In this document: positions 8,751 to 20,254 of the stretch, in pieces
Layout: the number at the start of each line of letters is the position of its first letter
How positions within the stretch are numbered: the first letter of the stretch is position 1
Origin: an uncultured bacterium
Lineage (GTDB): Bacteria; Bacillota; Clostridia; Lachnospirales; Lachnospiraceae
Assembly (NCBI GenBank): GCA_947063875.1
Contig: CAMSTY010000005.1
Span: 27,281 to 91,280 of the forward strand
Reading direction: 5' to 3'
DNA length: 64,000 nt
Translations under genes and position numbers: made by a program
Notes under the pieces: generated by a model
What the model was told of the DNA's origin: nothing
Database searches by the model: none
Seen by the model: the letters and a program-made list of their open reading frames with translations, nothing else

Positions 8751-9732
8751 TGATGGCAGGCCAGTCTGTTTGAGCAAACATCCTTTGAAACCCTTCCGGC
8801 ACCGGAGCCATAAAGCATTTCTGGCTTAAAGCGCCAAGCGGCTCTGGCATCCCGGGAAATTTCATCTGAAACGAATGAAGCATCTGGCTGCCAATCCCAT
8901 ACTTTCTTTTTACCTCCGCATTCGTTCCCGGATCTCCATACTTATAGTCCCCAGCAATCGGGTGTCCGATTGCTGCCAGATGCGCCCGGATCTGATGCGT
9001 CTTGCCGGTGATCAGCTTCACCCGCAAAAGAGTATATCCCCCCTGGTAATCCAAAGGCTCATATTCGGTAAATATCGCATCCCCTTTGGCGTCTTTTCCT
9101 TCTGTGCACAGTTGCACTGTCACCCGGTTCGTCCTCTCGTCCTTCACCAGCGTTCCCTGGATCTGATTTTGCCCTTTCACCTTTCCTCTCACTACACAAA
9201 GATAATATTTATGCAAGGAACGATCCTGCAGCACTGCCGATAAAAGCTGCAGTCCGGCCAAGGATTTCCCGGCGGCCACCAGTCCGCTGGTATTCCGGTC
9301 CAGGCGGTTGCAGACCGAAGGGCGGAAGCTGCGCAAATCCTCCTTCGTAAGCTGCCCCGAAGAAAGAAGGTAATCGATCACATATTCCACCAGTGATTCA
9401 TCCGTATCCTTTGCCTTCTGGGAAAGCATTCCCGCCGGCTTATTCACCAGCAGAACATGTTCGTCTTCATATATGATATCCAACGATTTTTTTGCCACCT
9501 GCTGCACTTTTATCTGAGAAAATTTCTCCACGGTTTCGTCCGCCAGAAACAGCCGGATCTGATCGCCCTCTTCCAGCTTTTCCGATCCGTCGCATTTTTG
9601 GCCGTTGAGAGTGATGTTCTTCTTGCGCATCATTTTATAGAGGAACCCTTTTGGGGCAAGATTTAAGTATTTTCCAAGCATCTTATCCAGACGCTGCCCG
9701 GCCTCGTTTTTGTTTACTTCGATTGTCTGCAT
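8728..9732 (-). CDS. RluA-family pseudouridine synthase (RluC/RluD-like, S4 domain)
   Basis: S4 domain start 'AGQRLDKMLGKYLNLAPKGFLYKMMRKKNITLNG', 'VCNRLDRNTSGLVAAGKS', 'TGKTHQIRAHLAAIGHPIAGDYKYG'. Confidence 0.92.
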   Translation of the reverse strand: MQTIEVNKNEAGQRLDKMLGKYLNLAPKGFLYKMMRKKNITLNGQKCDGSEKLEEGDQIRLFLADETVEKFSQIKVQQVAKKSLDIIYEDEHVLLVNKPAGMLSQKAKDTDESLVEYVIDYLLSSGQLTKEDLRSFRPSVCNRLDRNTSGLVAAGKSLAGLQLLSAVLQDRSLHKYYLCVVRGKVKGQNQIQGTLVKDERTNRVTVQLCTEGKDAKGDAIFTEYEPLDYQGGYTLLRVKLITGKTHQIRAHLAAIGHPIAGDYKYGDPGTNAEVKRKYGIGSQMLHSFQMKFPGMPEPLGALSQKCFMAPVPEGFQRMFAQTDWPAIRVKGKSG

Positions 9733-9777
9733 ATTCCGCCGTCATCCTCCCCGGTGTTATCCCCTTTTTCCCTTTTC

Positions 9778-10344
9778 TCACATTGAAAAACTCTTCAGCA
9801 GCGACGCCGCATACTCTGCAGTCCCGTCATCTGTGGCAAAATCCGCCGGCTTCAGGCTCTCCAGCCGCCGCCAAAAATTCTTTTCCTCGCAGATCAATTT
9901 TATCTTCTGCTCCAGCCGGTTGGCCAAAAGAAGTGCATTCAGCGACCTTTCCGCCTTTGCTATATCTAGTTTTTTCGCCGTACAGTACGCATAAATCCCC
10001 TGAGGATGAATGGCAATCACATCCACAGGTATCACATACTCTTTTGTCGTCAAAATCAGGTCATAGAGAATCAGGCAGGCAGCTTCATAGGGTTGCACCC
10101 TCTGATGAAATTCTTCCGGCGGCGTCCGGTAACGCCAGGAAACCAGAAGCGGGGACGCCATATTTGCCATTGGCAGCACGGTCAGAATCGCCATCACGGT
10201 CAGAATATTTTTCGCCGCCTGATTATCCGTCAGGAAACGGGCCAGCAGCTGGGCAAGGATCGCCGCTGCCAGAACCACCGTGATCATCAGACGCATTCGC
10301 CGGATGCTGTCCCGGTATCCATACCGTCCCTTATCTTTCTTCAT
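9778..10344 (-). CDS. Conserved hypothetical membrane protein
   Basis: MKKDKGRYGYRDSIRRMRLMITVVLAAAILAQLL...; two TM segments then a soluble C-terminal domain. Confidence 0.6.
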   Translation of the reverse strand: MKKDKGRYGYRDSIRRMRLMITVVLAAAILAQLLARFLTDNQAAKNILTVMAILTVLPMANMASPLLVSWRYRTPPEEFHQRVQPYEAACLILYDLILTTKEYVIPVDVIAIHPQGIYAYCTAKKLDIAKAERSLNALLLANRLEQKIKLICEEKNFWRRLESLKPADFATDDGTAEYAASLLKSFSM

Positions 10345-11110
10345 GGCCGCCGCCCCTCCTCTCCATCCACGCAAGGATCAGTCTGTGAGGGACCGCCTTG
10401 CACAAAACACGAAATCCTTTCATCGCCATCCCGTACACAGAAATCTCCTTCCCCATCATACTGTCCCTTAACGCCTTACGGACTACGGATTTCGGCTTGG
10501 CCATAAACTGCCTCTTATAAGAAGGCATCTGTCCACAGGTCTCAGCTGTCTCGAAAAATTCCGTTGCCACCGGGCCTGGGCAGACAGCCGTTACCACTAT
10601 ATTCCTCGGCTTCAGTTCCACGTTCAGTGCCCGGCTATAGCTGAGCACAAATGCCTTGGTCGCCGCATAAAGCGCAAACCCCGGCTGCGGAAGAAATCCG
10701 GCTGCGGAAGCAAACATCAGAATCCGGCTGTTTTTACTCATGTAAGGAAGCGTCAGATGTGTCAACGCGCACAGCGATTCACAATTGAGCCGCACCATGC
10801 CTGTCTCCTCCGGCAGGCCGGCTGTTCCTACATTGCCGATTTTTCCATATCCGGCGGCATTGACCAGTATCTTTACCTCCGGCTTTCTCTGCTGCAGTTC
10901 CCGGCGCAGCACATCCAAAGAACCCGCTTCGGCCAGATCCAGCAAAAAAATGCGCACAGGAACCGGAACTTCCCTGCGAAGCGCTTCCAGGCGGTCCTTC
11001 CTCCGGGCAGCCACCCAGATCTCAGCAAGCCCGCCAAACCGGTCCGCAATCTGGATTACTGCCTCCCGGCCCATTCCGGAGGACGCGCCAGTCACGATTG
11101 CAATTTTCAT
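10331..11110 (-). CDS. Short-chain dehydrogenase/reductase
   Basis: MKIAIVTGASSGMGREA, NAAG, YAATKAFVLSYSRALNVEL; ATG at 11110. Confidence 0.88.
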   Translation of the reverse strand: MKIAIVTGASSGMGREAVIQIADRFGGLAEIWVAARRKDRLEALRREVPVPVRIFLLDLAEAGSLDVLRRELQQRKPEVKILVNAAGYGKIGNVGTAGLPEETGMVRLNCESLCALTHLTLPYMSKNSRILMFASAAGFLPQPGFALYAATKAFVLSYSRALNVELKPRNIVVTAVCPGPVATEFFETAETCGQMPSYKRQFMAKPKSVVRKALRDSMMGKEISVYGMAMKGFRVLCKAVPHRLILAWMERRGGGHEER

Positions 11111-11115
11111 ATCTG

Positions 11116-13008
11116 TCACCTTTTTCCTTTCTTCTGATGGACACTGCGAATCGTCTTTTTTCTGCTTTTGGAAGGAGCCTTGGTTTCCCGGAGGCTTCTT
11201 TTTTCCGCCAGAGGACGAACCAGGCATTTTTTATCGTATCCAATCAGATCTGTCCGCCCGGCAAGCTTTAAAGCTTCCACCACCAGATCGTAATTTTTGG
11301 GGTCCCGGTACTGGATCAAAGCCCGCTGCATGGCTTTCTCATGCGGACTGACCGGCACATACACCTGTTGCATGGTGCGCGGGTCCAGCCCGGTATAGTA
11401 CATACAGGTGGATATCGTGGACGGCGTCGGATAAAAATCCTGCACCTGTTCCGGCATATAGCCAAGTTCCCGCAGATATTCTGCCAGTTCCACCGCTTCT
11501 TTCAGCGTGGAACCTGGATGGGACGACATCAGATAAGGGACCAGATACTGCTCTTTGCCCAGCTGTTCATTCATCCGCTCATATTCCCGGACAAATCTCC
11601 GGTACACGGCATTTTCCGGCTTTCCCATCCGTCCAAGCACGGCATCCGATACATGTTCCGGAGCCACCTTCAGCTGCCCGCTGACATGATACTTGCATAG
11701 CTCTCTCAAAAACGCCCGGCTCTTGTCCGCCAGCAAATAATCAAATCGGATTCCGGAACGGATAAATACCTTTTTCACCTTCGGCAAGGCCCGCAGCTTG
11801 CGCAAAAGCGCAATGTAGTCCTCATGGTCTGCCCTCAGGTTCCCGCACGGTTTGGGAAACAGGCACTGGCGGTTCGGACATGCCCCTTTTTCCTTCTGCT
11901 TTTCACAGGCCGGATGGCGAAAATTCGCCGTAGGCCCTCCCACATCGTGTATATAACCCTTAAAATCCGGTTCCTCAGTCAATTTTACCGCCTCCGCAAT
12001 CAGCGATTCATGGCTTCTTGCCTGAATAATACGGCCTTGATGAAAGGTCAGCGCACAAAAACTGCAGGCCCCGAAGCATCCCCGGTTGCTGATCAGGCTG
12101 AATTTGATTTCCTGCACTGCAGGCACCCCGCCTGCCGCTTCATACACCGGATGATAATTCCTCTGATAAGGAAGTGCATAGACCTCATCCATTTCCTCCT
12201 GTGACAGGGGTTTTGCCGGCGGGTTCTGCACCACATATTCCATATAGCCGCGGCTGCTGTAAGGCTCTGCCAGGCGCTTTCCTGTAAAGGGGTCCGTATT
12301 GCGGTATTGAATGCCGAAGCTGCGGGCATATTGGCTTTTGTCCCTTTTCATCTCCTCATAATCCGGCAGCAGTTCATAATCATAGACATTTTCCAGGCTC
12401 CGTGTCCGATAGACCGTCCCGTCCACAAACGTAATCATTTTCACGTCAATTCCGGCATCCAATGCCTCCGCAATCCCGAGGATAGAATGTTCCCCCATCC
12501 CATAGGACAGAATGTCTGCCTGGGAATCCAGCAGGATGGAACGTTTCAGCCGGTTTGACCAGTAATCATAATGTGCCAGGCGCCGCAGGCTGGCTTCTAT
12601 TCCGCCGATAATGACCGGGACATCCTTATACACCGAACGAATCCGGTTGCAGTAGACAATCGTGGCATAGTCCGGCCGTCTGCCCATCTTGCCGCCTGGC
12701 GTATACGAATCCTGGCGGCGGCGTTTCTTTGACACCGAATAGTGATTGACCATGGAATCCATATTGCCTGCTGATACCAGAAATCCCAGCCGCGGCCGGC
12801 CCAGAACCCGGAAGCTTTGTTCATCCCGCCAGTCTGGCTGGGCAATGATACCCACCCGGTATCCTCTCGCCTCCAGAAGCCGGCTGATAATGGCGGTGCC
12901 AAAAGAGGGATGATCCACATAGGCATCCCCTGTCACATAGACAAAATCGCACTGCTCCCAGCCTCTTTTTTTCATATCCTGCTGACATATCGGCAAAAAA
13001 TCATCCAT
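11116..13008 (-). CDS. YgiQ-family radical SAM protein
   Basis: '[20 protein letters not shown]' (CxxxCxxC), '[37 protein letters not shown]'; ATG at 13008. Confidence 0.92.
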   Translation of the reverse strand: MDDFLPICQQDMKKRGWEQCDFVYVTGDAYVDHPSFGTAIISRLLEARGYRVGIIAQPDWRDEQSFRVLGRPRLGFLVSAGNMDSMVNHYSVSKKRRRQDSYTPGGKMGRRPDYATIVYCNRIRSVYKDVPVIIGGIEASLRRLAHYDYWSNRLKRSILLDSQADILSYGMGEHSILGIAEALDAGIDVKMITFVDGTVYRTRSLENVYDYELLPDYEEMKRDKSQYARSFGIQYRNTDPFTGKRLAEPYSSRGYMEYVVQNPPAKPLSQEEMDEVYALPYQRNYHPVYEAAGGVPAVQEIKFSLISNRGCFGACSFCALTFHQGRIIQARSHESLIAEAVKLTEEPDFKGYIHDVGGPTANFRHPACEKQKEKGACPNRQCLFPKPCGNLRADHEDYIALLRKLRALPKVKKVFIRSGIRFDYLLADKSRAFLRELCKYHVSGQLKVAPEHVSDAVLGRMGKPENAVYRRFVREYERMNEQLGKEQYLVPYLMSSHPGSTLKEAVELAEYLRELGYMPEQVQDFYPTPSTISTCMYYTGLDPRTMQQVYVPVSPHEKAMQRALIQYRDPKNYDLVVEALKLAGRTDLIGYDKKCLVRPLAEKRSLRETKAPSKSRKKTIRSVHQKKGKR

Positions 13009-13726
13009 TTCCGTCTCCTTTATCTGTCCTTTCCATCCAGTCCAGCAGCTGAAAATAGTCTTCAATATAATAATCTGCCAACTGCTTTTTCTCGCTTTGC
13101 ATACCGGCAGAAAAATCATCTTCTACTGCGCAAACCGTCATTTTGGCTGCCTTGCCCGCCAGAATCCCGGCCGGGACATCCTCAAAAACCATACATTGCT
13201 CTGGCCTCACACCCAGCCTCTGCGCCACATTCAGATAAATATCCGGCGCCGGTTTGCCGGCCGCCACCTCGCAGGCTGTTGCAATCACCTGAAAGAACGA
13301 CGTTATCCCAAGAGATTTCAGCACCACATCTACCATCTCTCTGCCATTGCTGGTTGCAATCCCCATAAAAATCCCTTTCTCTTTCAAAAATTCCAAAAAT
13401 TGCCGGACTCCTGCCTTCAGCGGCACTTGGCTGCGATATTTCTCAATGCTCATCTCGGTCCATGCCTGTTTGATCTTTTCAATACTGTCCGGGATTGCAA
13501 ACGTCTCCTTAAAATATACGGCTGTCTCGGAAAAGCTCATCCCCTCAATCTCTTTTTGCAGCAGCGGCGGACATTCATGGCCATATCTTCCCAGATACTC
13601 GATATCGATCGCCTTCCACATCCACATGGAATCTACCAGTGTGCCATCCAGATCAAAAATCACCGCCCGCTTATGTAAAAGTTCCTCCCTGATCCCCTGC
13701 CCGCTGTCTTCTGATTTTTTATCCAC
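13001..13726 (-). CDS. HAD-superfamily phosphatase (beta-phosphoglucomutase-like)
   Basis: '[16 protein letters not shown]', '[15 protein letters not shown]', '[19 protein letters not shown]'. Confidence 0.88.
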   Translation of the reverse strand: MDKKSEDSGQGIREELLHKRAVIFDLDGTLVDSMWMWKAIDIEYLGRYGHECPPLLQKEIEGMSFSETAVYFKETFAIPDSIEKIKQAWTEMSIEKYRSQVPLKAGVRQFLEFLKEKGIFMGIATSNGREMVDVVLKSLGITSFFQVIATACEVAAGKPAPDIYLNVAQRLGVRPEQCMVFEDVPAGILAGKAAKMTVCAVEDDFSAGMQSEKKQLADYYIEDYFQLLDWMERTDKGDGNG

Positions 13727-13744
13727 TGTCTCCCTTATCCTTCC

Positions 13745-14503
13745 TTAATCCGTTTTCTGATCCTGAAAGGCGCCTTCCTTCAAGCGCGCCAGTTCTTCCT
13801 GTGTCAGACGGCGGTATTCTCCCGGCAGCAACGTCTCATCCAAAACCAGCGGCCCCATCGAGAGACGCTTTAAATAAACCACCCGGCAACCCATCGCCTC
13901 AAACATCCTCTTTACCTGATGGTATTTCCCTTCCTGAATCGTCAACAGAATCCGAATCTCCTGCTCTCCCTCATTCTGGTATTCTTCATCTTTTAATAAT
14001 TCCAGCTTTGCCGGCTGCACCGGGGTCCCATCCTCCAGCATCATCCCAGCCGCCATCCGCTCCCTCGCGTCTTTTGGCAGCTGTCCTGCCACCCTGGCAA
14101 AATAGACCTTGTCCACATGCTTTCTGGGCGAAAGCAGACGATGTGCCAGTTCTCCGTCATTCGTCAGCAAAAGCAGTCCTTCCGTATCCACATCCAGCCG
14201 CCCCACCGGAAATAAGTCCCGCCGGTTCTCTCCATCCAGCAGATCCAGCACGGTCCGGTGATGCAGATCCTCCGTAGCCGATATCACCCCCTGGGGTTTG
14301 TAAAGCATAATATATTCCCACGTATGATACTGTACCGATTTGCCATCCAGCATTACCTGATCCCTATCCGGATCGATCTTTCTGTCCGTCTGTTTCTCAA
14401 TCTTTCCGTTCACCTGAATCCGCCCTTTTTTTGCCGCCTGGCGGATCTCAGAGCGGCTTCCTTTCCCCATATCTGCCAGAAAGCGGTCCAAACGTATGTT
14501 CAT
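13745..14503 (-). CDS. RsuA-family 16S rRNA pseudouridine synthase
   Basis: MNIRLDRFLADMGKGSRSEIRQAAKKGRIQVNG, 'LFPVGRLDVDTEGLLLLTNDGELAHRLLSPRKHVDKVYF'; ATG at 14503. Confidence 0.88.
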   Translation of the reverse strand: MNIRLDRFLADMGKGSRSEIRQAAKKGRIQVNGKIEKQTDRKIDPDRDQVMLDGKSVQYHTWEYIMLYKPQGVISATEDLHHRTVLDLLDGENRRDLFPVGRLDVDTEGLLLLTNDGELAHRLLSPRKHVDKVYFARVAGQLPKDARERMAAGMMLEDGTPVQPAKLELLKDEEYQNEGEQEIRILLTIQEGKYHQVKRMFEAMGCRVVYLKRLSMGPLVLDETLLPGEYRRLTQEELARLKEGAFQDQKTD

Positions 14504-14508
14504 CCCCA

Positions 14509-15963
14509 TTATTGCCACCGCCATCCCGGATAATATTTGTTCTTCAGGCCCTGGCCAAAAGCCTTGGCCCATCCCAATGGAAAACCGTCCACGCAAACCA
14601 GCACCCATCCATCATAGACCGCTTCTTCTTCACTCAGCAAAAGGCTTTCCCCTTTCAGATAACGAATCACCCGCTCATCTTCTCTCTTCATGGAAAATGT
14701 ATGGGCAAACTCGTCGGTTCCCATCGCCATGGCAGCTGCCTGCGACGGTTCAAAGCGCCCTTTTTTCACGCTGCCCAGCAAAAGTCCTGTCCGCAAATAC
14801 CGCAGCTGCCAGTTTGGATCAAAGCCTTCCGGCAGCAGGTACACTTGGTCCTCTTTTATCATCATCTTTCCCCGGTCAAATGGATGTCTCAAAAGTCCCT
14901 CCCACTTCAGGAAATCGCTGATATCGTCTAAAGACCTGACGTCGGCAGGCTCCCTCTTACGTTCTTTCTTTCTGTCATGATTTTTATATTTTGTCTGCCC
15001 TTCTCTCTTTTCTACAAGACTCTCTGCCGTCTTCTCTTCTGTTCCCTCTTCTGTCCTCTCTCCCGGCTTTCTGACGCTTTCCTCTCTTTTGCGGAACAAC
15101 GCTGCAAAATGCCCTTCCCCTTCTACCTTATGCGGAAACAGCCGGATCACCGGACTTTTGTCAAATCCGGCCGACGCCCCTTCCCAGAGGGTTATGGGAA
15201 GCAGTTCCATCTCCGGCATATTGGCAAGCGCCCATTCCACAATCCCTTCGTCCTCTTCCAGGGAAAACGTGCAGGTAGAATAGACCAGCTCCCCGCCAGG
15301 CTTTAGCATCCTGACTGCATAGCTTAAGATCTCCCTTTGCAGCGGCACATAATCCTGCGGCCCCTTTTTCTGCCAGCTTTTTATCAGTTCCGGCTCCTTT
15401 CGGAACATTCCTTCTCCCGAGCAGGGAGCATCCACCAAAATCTTATCAAAGGATTCGCCAAATATCTCTGCCAGCCTTCCCGGTTCCTCTGCTGTCACAC
15501 AGGCATTCGTAATCCCGGCCATCTCCAGGTTTTTCAAAAGCGCTTTTGCACGGGATGCGCTGACGTCGTTCGATACCAAAAGTCCCTTCCCTCTCATCTG
15601 CGCCCCCAGTTCGGTACTTTTCCCGCCGGGAGCCGCGCACAAATCCAGCACCCTTTGCCCCGGCTTCACATTCAATATTGCCGCAGGAGCCATGGCGCTC
15701 GGCTCCTGAACATAATAAAGCCCGGCGTAATAGTAAACATCCTTCGCCGGACGGCTGCCCTGCTCACAATAATATCCGTTCGGATTCCACAAAACCGGCC
15801 GGATCTCCCACGGAGAAATCTTCTCCCATTCCTCTGCCGTCAGTTTCGCCGGATTCATCCTAAGCCCCTGCGCAGGGACTCCCTCATAACTCTCCAGCCA
15901 TTGATCATACTCCTCACCCATCAGATCTCTCATCCGCGTCAAAAACAATTCCGGCAATCTCAT
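14509..15963 (-). CDS. RsmF/RsmB-type 16S rRNA (cytosine-C5)-methyltransferase, copy 1
   Basis: 'RVLDLCAAPGGKSTELGAQM', 'DKILVDAPCSGEGMFRK', 'LVYSTCTFSLEEDEGIVEW'. Confidence 0.9.
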   Translation of the reverse strand: MRLPELFLTRMRDLMGEEYDQWLESYEGVPAQGLRMNPAKLTAEEWEKISPWEIRPVLWNPNGYYCEQGSRPAKDVYYYAGLYYVQEPSAMAPAAILNVKPGQRVLDLCAAPGGKSTELGAQMRGKGLLVSNDVSASRAKALLKNLEMAGITNACVTAEEPGRLAEIFGESFDKILVDAPCSGEGMFRKEPELIKSWQKKGPQDYVPLQREILSYAVRMLKPGGELVYSTCTFSLEEDEGIVEWALANMPEMELLPITLWEGASAGFDKSPVIRLFPHKVEGEGHFAALFRKREESVRKPGERTEEGTEEKTAESLVEKREGQTKYKNHDRKKERKREPADVRSLDDISDFLKWEGLLRHPFDRGKMMIKEDQVYLLPEGFDPNWQLRYLRTGLLLGSVKKGRFEPSQAAAMAMGTDEFAHTFSMKREDERVIRYLKGESLLLSEEEAVYDGWVLVCVDGFPLGWAKAFGQGLKNKYYPGWRWQ

Positions 15964-16335
15964 CCGCTCACACCTTTTTGTTTCCTTCTTTTTGTCTTCC
16001 TTTGCTTTTGCAGTTGGTGTCATCATATCATAATTTCAACATATTTCATACCCCCTAAAATATTGATAAATTCAGCGTGCTTCCCATCCACCTTATACTG
16101 TACCATTCACCATATATCGGGGAACTGATAATATATCTTTTAATAATTCAACATAAGCCATTGGAATCCCTTTCTTTCTGCTTTCGCTGTACAGGAGATT
16201 TCTCATGATACCATAATTTTGCTCTAAAGAAAATCAACTCGGGAAAAAATAACAAAAACAGAAGCAATTCTTCCCTGATTATGGTATAATGGAAAAAATG
16301 ACAGGTTATCCAGATTTCATAAGGAGAATACATCT

Positions 16336-17409
16336 ATGACTCGATTTACAAAAAAACATATGGCTACCATTACTTTTTCCCTCATTTTGTCTTTCCTGCC
16401 TGCCCCTGCGCTGCCTCTTTCTTCCTGTGCCGTATATCCGCAGCTGGCCTTTGCCGCCTCTTCTACCCGCGGCAACACCTCGGGCAATCTTCAAAACGGC
16501 GGAGCAGCGGCAGAAGCTGACGGATGGATTTATTTTTATGAGAACGGCAACCTTTGCAAGGCCCGTCCAGGAGAAGACAGCCAGGTCCTCGTCGCTGACA
16601 TCAATTCCATTCTCCCCGATCCTTTTTGGGGCAGCATCAATATCGCAGACGGGCAGATCTTCTTCAAAACCCTTCATGGCTCGATCTACAAGGTCCCCCA
16701 GGAAGGCGGCGAGCCGGAATTATTTTTGCCGGCAAATATATCTTCCAGTTCTTTTGGCATCGGTGTCTGCGAGTTTATCATCTCCGGCGAGTGGCTCTAT
16801 TTTAACTATGAAACCACTACCGGAATGGAACGCACCAGCATCATCGCCCGGATTCATCCGGATGGAAGCGGCGGGGAGATTCTAAGGGACGGCCAGGATG
16901 CGGAAATGTACTGGCTCTTGGACGTAGACGATGATGTGATTTATTATTCCGGAATCCGCCACTCAGAGAACGTCTTTTACAACTATCAGATGCCCGCCTC
17001 CGGCGGACTCCCAAAACGCATAACCGATATTCCTTACACCCCGATCATACAGGTAATCAACGGATGGATCTACTACCGGGATTCCACCGATAGTTCCATC
17101 AAAAGAATCCGGCCTGACGGCAGCAATCTGCAGGTTATTCACAGCCATCCGGCTGCCATGAGTTTTAATGTGACGGCAGACGGAGAATGGATTTATTTTT
17201 CTTCTCTTGCACAGGCGGATGAAAACGCCGCCTACATGCGCGTAAAAACCGACGGCAGCAATCTGCAGTCCCTTGGCGAAGTCACAATGTACCATGCCTC
17301 GGTAGCCGGTGACCGGGTTGTCTCCCTTGTAAGCGGCAATATGCGCCTGATTCCTCAAAGTTCCGGCATCCCCAGGCTGGAAAAAGTAAGCGAAGGGTAT
17401 AGGAACTGA
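16336..17409 (+). CDS. Secreted DUF5050-like beta-propeller protein
   Basis: Signal peptide-like N-term and recurring 'DGWIYFYENGN', 'NGWIYYRDSTDSSIKRIRPDGSNLQ', 'DGEWIYFSSLAQADENAAYMRVKTDGSNLQ'. Confidence 0.75.
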   Translation: MTRFTKKHMATITFSLILSFLPAPALPLSSCAVYPQLAFAASSTRGNTSGNLQNGGAAAEADGWIYFYENGNLCKARPGEDSQVLVADINSILPDPFWGSINIADGQIFFKTLHGSIYKVPQEGGEPELFLPANISSSSFGIGVCEFIISGEWLYFNYETTTGMERTSIIARIHPDGSGGEILRDGQDAEMYWLLDVDDDVIYYSGIRHSENVFYNYQMPASGGLPKRITDIPYTPIIQVINGWIYYRDSTDSSIKRIRPDGSNLQVIHSHPAAMSFNVTADGEWIYFSSLAQADENAAYMRVKTDGSNLQSLGEVTMYHASVAGDRVVSLVSGNMRLIPQSSGIPRLEKVSEGYRN

Positions 17410-17519
17410 CGCATCGCTGATATTGCTGTTTCACAAACCGGAATGTATCTCTTCTCCGTTTCATACAATTAAGAAAAACAGGGGGATATTTTCCCCCTGG
17501 CTCCTAAAAGGAGAAGGTT

Positions 17520-18434
17520 ATGATCCTGTTCCTCCCGATTCTGTTGCTTGGCCTGCTTTTGGCCTTTCCTGCCCTCTCTGTCCGCGGCGCCCAGAACGGC
17601 CTGCTCCTGTGGTTTCATGTAGTGCTCCCGACTTTGGCCCCGTTTATCATCTGCACTCAGATGATCACGGCCCTGGGGGGAGCCAAGTGGATGATGCGTC
17701 CCTTCGGTCCTCTGCTGCGGCATCTGTTCCATCTGTCCCTGTCCGGTTCCTATATCCTATTATGCGGCCTCCTGTGCGGCTATCCGCTGGGGGCAAAAAT
17801 GTGCGCCGACTTCTGCCGGCAAAAAGCCATCAGCAAAAAAGAAGCCGCCTACCTGCTCGCCATATGCAACCATCCAAGCCCCATGTTCCTTTTGGGCTAT
17901 GTGCGGGCCCAGCTTCCCGCTCCTGCGCCTGCGGTCCTTCTGCTTACCTGCCTGTACCTGCCCATCCTGCCGCTCTCTCTCGCTGCCCGGCACTTTTATC
18001 ACATCGATTCCTGCAATGCAACCCCTGCCAAAAATACCACCCCGCACACGGCAGAAACATTCTCTCTGGAAAATGCCATCGCCGCCGCTTGTGAGACAAT
18101 GGTCATAATCGGCGGATATTTGATGCTTTTTTCCATTCTGGTGGTGTGGATACAGGAATTCCCTTTCTGTACACCTTTTGTCCGGGCACTTCTGACCGGA
18201 GCCGCTGAAATCACTACCGGAATCAACAGTCTTTGCTCTTTTTTCCATGACAAAAAAGCCCTGATGGCTGTCATCTGTGCCGTGGCCTTTGGGGGATTCT
18301 CCGGAATCTTCCAGACCAAAAGCGTAATCCAGGGCACCGGACTTTCCATCCGGCAATATACAGGCTGGAAACTGGCCCACGCCTTCCTCTCCTGCCTTAT
18401 TACAGCATCCCTTCTGTCAGTTCCTGCCCGTTAG
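17520..18434 (+). CDS. ylbJ: YlbJ-like sporulation integral membrane protein (nucleoside-recognition/gate domains)
   Basis: Polytopic protein with 'CGLLCGYPLGAKMCADFCRQKAISKKEAAYLLAICNHPSPMFLLGYV'. Confidence 0.75.
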   Translation: MILFLPILLLGLLLAFPALSVRGAQNGLLLWFHVVLPTLAPFIICTQMITALGGAKWMMRPFGPLLRHLFHLSLSGSYILLCGLLCGYPLGAKMCADFCRQKAISKKEAAYLLAICNHPSPMFLLGYVRAQLPAPAPAVLLLTCLYLPILPLSLAARHFYHIDSCNATPAKNTTPHTAETFSLENAIAAACETMVIIGGYLMLFSILVVWIQEFPFCTPFVRALLTGAAEITTGINSLCSFFHDKKALMAVICAVAFGGFSGIFQTKSVIQGTGLSIRQYTGWKLAHAFLSCLITASLLSVPAR

Positions 18435-18972
18435 AAACCCCCGGGGACAGTTCGTTGCGGTTTGCTGTTATAATCTCATAGGTTGACTGCATAGAAGCCA
18501 GATACTCCGCAAAACGCCCCTGTGCGCCCTCCATGGAATGCTCAATAATCGTCTGAAGGCTTTTGAGCATCTCATCCGTATAATTAATCGATCCCTGGCG
18601 GATGTTGTCCGCATCTGCCATCGCGCTGTCAATAATGGACTGCGCCTGTACCTGCGCCTCCTCCACAATCTCATTGGCACGGGCATATGCCTGCTGCATA
18701 ATCTCATGTTCATTCACCAGTTCGTTCGTCTGCTCTGTAGCCTGAGCCAGAATGGTATCTGCCTGCACTCGCGCTTCCGAAAGAATCGCATCCTGATTGC
18801 TGATAATCTTCTGATATTTCTTGATCTCATCCGGAATCCTCAGGCGCAGTTCCACCAGAAGTTCCTCCAACTCCTCCTTATTCACCTGTATCTTGGTATT
18901 AGACAACGGCGAAAACTTACAACTGTCAATATATTCTTCAATCTCACCGATCAACTGTTCGATTCTGCTCAT
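18400..18972 (-). CDS. Coiled-coil, V-type ATPase subunit H/DivIVA-like protein
   Basis: 'MSRIEQLIGEIEEYIDSCKFSPLSNTKIQVNKEELEELLVELRLRIPDEIKKYQKIISNQDAILSEARVQADTILAQA', heptad-rich; next to coaD. Confidence 0.7.
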   Translation of the reverse strand: MSRIEQLIGEIEEYIDSCKFSPLSNTKIQVNKEELEELLVELRLRIPDEIKKYQKIISNQDAILSEARVQADTILAQATEQTNELVNEHEIMQQAYARANEIVEEAQVQAQSIIDSAMADADNIRQGSINYTDEMLKSLQTIIEHSMEGAQGRFAEYLASMQSTYEIITANRNELSPGVSNGQELTEGML

Positions 18973-19045
18973 TCTTCCCTCTCCTTATTTCTGATCAATC
19001 CCCGGTTCCGGTTTTTAAGTTCTTCCCGGCTATTCCAAATGTTCT

Positions 19046-19540
19046 TCAACCGTTCTTTCTCTGGCTCTGTGACTTCTGTTTTACCATTTTTGCAATATCC
19101 GGGTACAAAAATGCCTCAAGATTCCCATCAAAAGATGCGATCTCCTTTACAATCGTAGAACTTACATAAGAATAATTCAAATTTGTAGTCAAAAAAATAG
19201 TATCAATATCCGGCGCCATCACTCTGTTGGTGTGCGCCATCTGCAACTCATACTCAAAATCCGTGATCGCGCGAAGTCCGCGGACAATCACATTCGCATG
19301 ACAATCATGAACAAAATCCACCAACAGACCGTTAAAAGCCCGTATCTCTACATTATCTAAATGTGATGTAACCTTCTCTAACATCTTAACACGTTCTTCA
19401 ACGGAAAACAACGGTGTTTTGGAACTATTCTGCAAAACACCGACCACTACCCGGTCCATCATACTGGCAGTCCGTTCTATGATATCCATATGTCCTAAGG
19501 TAACCGGATCAAAACTCCCCGGATAAACCGCTACCGTCAT
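19046..19540 (-). CDS. coaD: Pantetheine-phosphate adenylyltransferase
   Basis: [45 protein letters not shown]..., [20 protein letters not shown]. Confidence 0.97.
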   Translation of the reverse strand: MTVAVYPGSFDPVTLGHMDIIERTASMMDRVVVGVLQNSSKTPLFSVEERVKMLEKVTSHLDNVEIRAFNGLLVDFVHDCHANVIVRGLRAITDFEYELQMAHTNRVMAPDIDTIFLTTNLNYSYVSSTIVKEIASFDGNLEAFLYPDIAKMVKQKSQSQRKNG

Positions 19541-20096
19541 TTTTTCTCTCCCGATATATAAAAATGTGTTTATTGCTTTTATAAGCCTTCTCTTTTTCCA
19601 TGAGAAACCCCATGGATTCCAGATACGAAAAATCCTCTTCCAGGCGCGCCTCCACGATCAGCATGCTCTCCCGCCGGATAAGGCCGGAATCAGCCAGGTA
19701 AGCCAGCGCCTTCTTCTCCAGCAGCATCCCGTAAGGCGGGTCCATGAAAATATAGTCAAAGCAATAGTTTCCTTCCAGCCTGCGCAGCGCCGTCAGGACG
19801 TCACACTGCATCACCTCTGCCTGCCCAGACAGACGCGTCGTCTGAAGATTCTCCCGGATACACTCCGCTGCGTCACGGCTCTGATCCACAAACACACTCC
19901 GCTTTGCTCCGCGGCTTAAAGCCTCGATTCCGATCCCGCCGCTGCCGGCAAACAAATCCAGAAAACAGCAGTCTGCCAGGTCATATTGCAGCATATTAAA
20001 AAGGGTCTCCTTGATCCGATCCGTGGTTGGCCTCGTATCCAGACCTTTTGGCGTCTTCAATGAAATCCTCTTTGCACTTCCGGCTATCACCCGCAT
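19509..20096 (-). CDS. rsmD: 16S rRNA (guanine966-N2)-methyltransferase
   Basis: [64 protein letters not shown]. Confidence 0.95.
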   Translation of the reverse strand: MRVIAGSAKRISLKTPKGLDTRPTTDRIKETLFNMLQYDLADCCFLDLFAGSGGIGIEALSRGAKRSVFVDQSRDAAECIRENLQTTRLSGQAEVMQCDVLTALRRLEGNYCFDYIFMDPPYGMLLEKKALAYLADSGLIRRESMLIVEARLEEDFSYLESMGFLMEKEKAYKSNKHIFIYRERKNDGSGLSGEF

Positions 20097-20254
20097 ATTC
20101 CTACTTCCTTTCTGGTTTCACGTACCATTATAGTATCAAATTTTCTGATGCACAAGCATAAATTATGAAACATCTGAAAATTTTGTTTCTTGTGGCTTCT
20201 TTTGGGATTTGTGTGCGTGGTGATCTTTTTTGGGGGTACGCAACCGTAAAAAAC

